Positions 63,669 through 64,000 of a DNA stretch of 64,000 nt are shown piece after piece. The translations under genes were made by a program, and so were the position numbers. The stretch comes from Maribacter zhoushanensis (lineage in GTDB: Bacteria; Bacteroidota; Bacteroidia; Flavobacteriales; Flavobacteriaceae). How positions within the stretch are numbered: the first letter of the stretch is position 1; each line of letters opens with the position of its first letter. The notes under the pieces were generated by a model. It saw only the letters and a list, made by a program, of their open reading frames with translations, searched no databases and had not been told where the DNA came from. Location of the stretch: the NCBI RefSeq assembly GCF_029350975.1, contig NZ_JARKMR010000001.1:496001-560000 (forward strand), read 5' to 3'.

Positions 63669-64000
63669 ATGGGTTTAGTTACCGCGAAGGAAGTTGCCAA
63701 GGCTATCAACCTCTCTAAATACGGAGTGTTAGGTACCTTTATTGGTTGGATATTGTTGAAAGTTACCAGAATATCCAGTATTAATCGATTTTATGATACC
63801 ATTGCCCATTTAGAGGGTGAGGACTATGCCAACGCCATTCTAGAGCATTTTGAAATTGATTTTGAAATTCCTGAGGAAGATTTTAAGCGTTTGCCCAAAG
63901 AAGGGTCTTACGTAACCATTAGTAATCACCCATTGGGTGCCATCGATGGTATTTTGCTGTTCAAACTAATGGTCAAGCAACGACCGGATTATAAAATTAT
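63669..64000 (+). CDS. Lysophospholipid acyltransferase (OlsA/GlsA-like), N-terminal part
   Basis: The frame begins MGLVTAKEVAKAINLSKYG at ATG 63669 and runs off the right edge. Residues about 88-100 carry SNHPLGAIDGILLFKL, a Hx5D form of the PlsC acyltransferase motif that I associate with ornithine/glycine lipid acyltransferases (OlsA/GlsA). It probably acylates a lipid precursor at the inner membrane. The rest of the gene is outside the window. It follows aspartate kinase by about 80 bases. Confidence 0.8.
   Translation, partial: MGLVTAKEVAKAINLSKYGVLGTFIGWILLKVTRISSINRFYDTIAHLEGEDYANAILEHFEIDFEIPEEDFKRLPKEGSYVTISNHPLGAIDGILLFKLMVKQRPDYKI

Overview
The window is AT-rich bacterial chromosome. 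It most likely comes from a marine member of the Flavobacteriaceae (Bacteroidota; Maribacter- or Zobellia-like is only a guess). The evidence is a C-terminal type IX secretion sorting domain on one exported protein, several TAnnTTTG-type -7 promoter boxes, a short fold-III arginine decarboxylase, the SDR-type L-threonine 3-dehydrogenase, a RecQ with a C-terminal helix-turn-helix, and many lipoproteins and exported proteins of Bacteroidota type. I see no rRNA, tRNA, CRISPR array, phage or insertion-sequence transposase.

Layout. 1-7482: after the start of a truncated exported protein comes a polyamine cluster: a long leader with a candidate upstream ORF, arginine decarboxylase (speA), agmatinase (speB), a deoxyhypusine-synthase-like enzyme, a small acidic protein, a GNAT-nitrilase fusion and a retropepsin-RimK fusion. 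7500-16840: membrane protein, threonine dehydrogenase, lipoprotein, TPR protein, an M28 peptidase/SDR pair, a CBS protein, two tandem-repeat blocks and small secreted or cytosolic proteins. 16986-21709: a five-gene operon led by a large BNR/sortilin-like exported protein. 21912-31632: an unusual cyclic-nucleotide-binding/acyltransferase/SGNH-esterase fusion, CDGSH protein, CAT-like acetyltransferase, orphan histidine kinase, GNAT, then ssb-recQ behind a perfect 12-bp inverted repeat, and a PAP2 phosphatase. 31712-38567: histone-deacetylase-like protein, Tex, and metG. The metG 3' end is present twice and flanks a lone exported hypothetical gene, which looks like a small insertion. 38777-44830: a 59-residue protein, a DUF1501/DUF1800 export pair (Tat plus T9SS signals), YraN, an ACT-type protein and a TlpA-like thioredoxin. 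44995-51908: three TerB-like small proteins around a serine hydrolase, a YiaK-type dehydrogenase and Mfd. 52035-60131: a disulfide-oxidoreductase-like flavoprotein, a TspO-related membrane protein, and the ligase-associated DNA repair operon (exonuclease, ATP-dependent ligase, Lhr-Core helicase, PdeM). 60234-64000: a fourth TerB protein, fructose-1,6-bisphosphatase, an SSAT-like acetyltransferase, aspartate kinase and the start of a lysophospholipid acyltransferase.

How the parts fit. Arginine decarboxylase plus agmatinase make putrescine. The DHS-like enzyme is the obvious candidate to use it (homospermidine/spermidine-type chemistry), and an SSAT-like acetyltransferase and an HDAC/acetylpolyamine-amidohydrolase-like protein lie elsewhere in the window. 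Genome maintenance is well represented (ssb-recQ, mfd, and the four-gene ligase operon). The strongest leads for something new are the DHS-like enzyme without the usual KHH motif in its small operon, the structured speA leader, the triple-domain fusion protein, the duplicated metG tail flanking an orphan gene, and the Tat/T9SS pair with a signal-less partner. Functions are assigned from remembered family motifs only; no database search was run.
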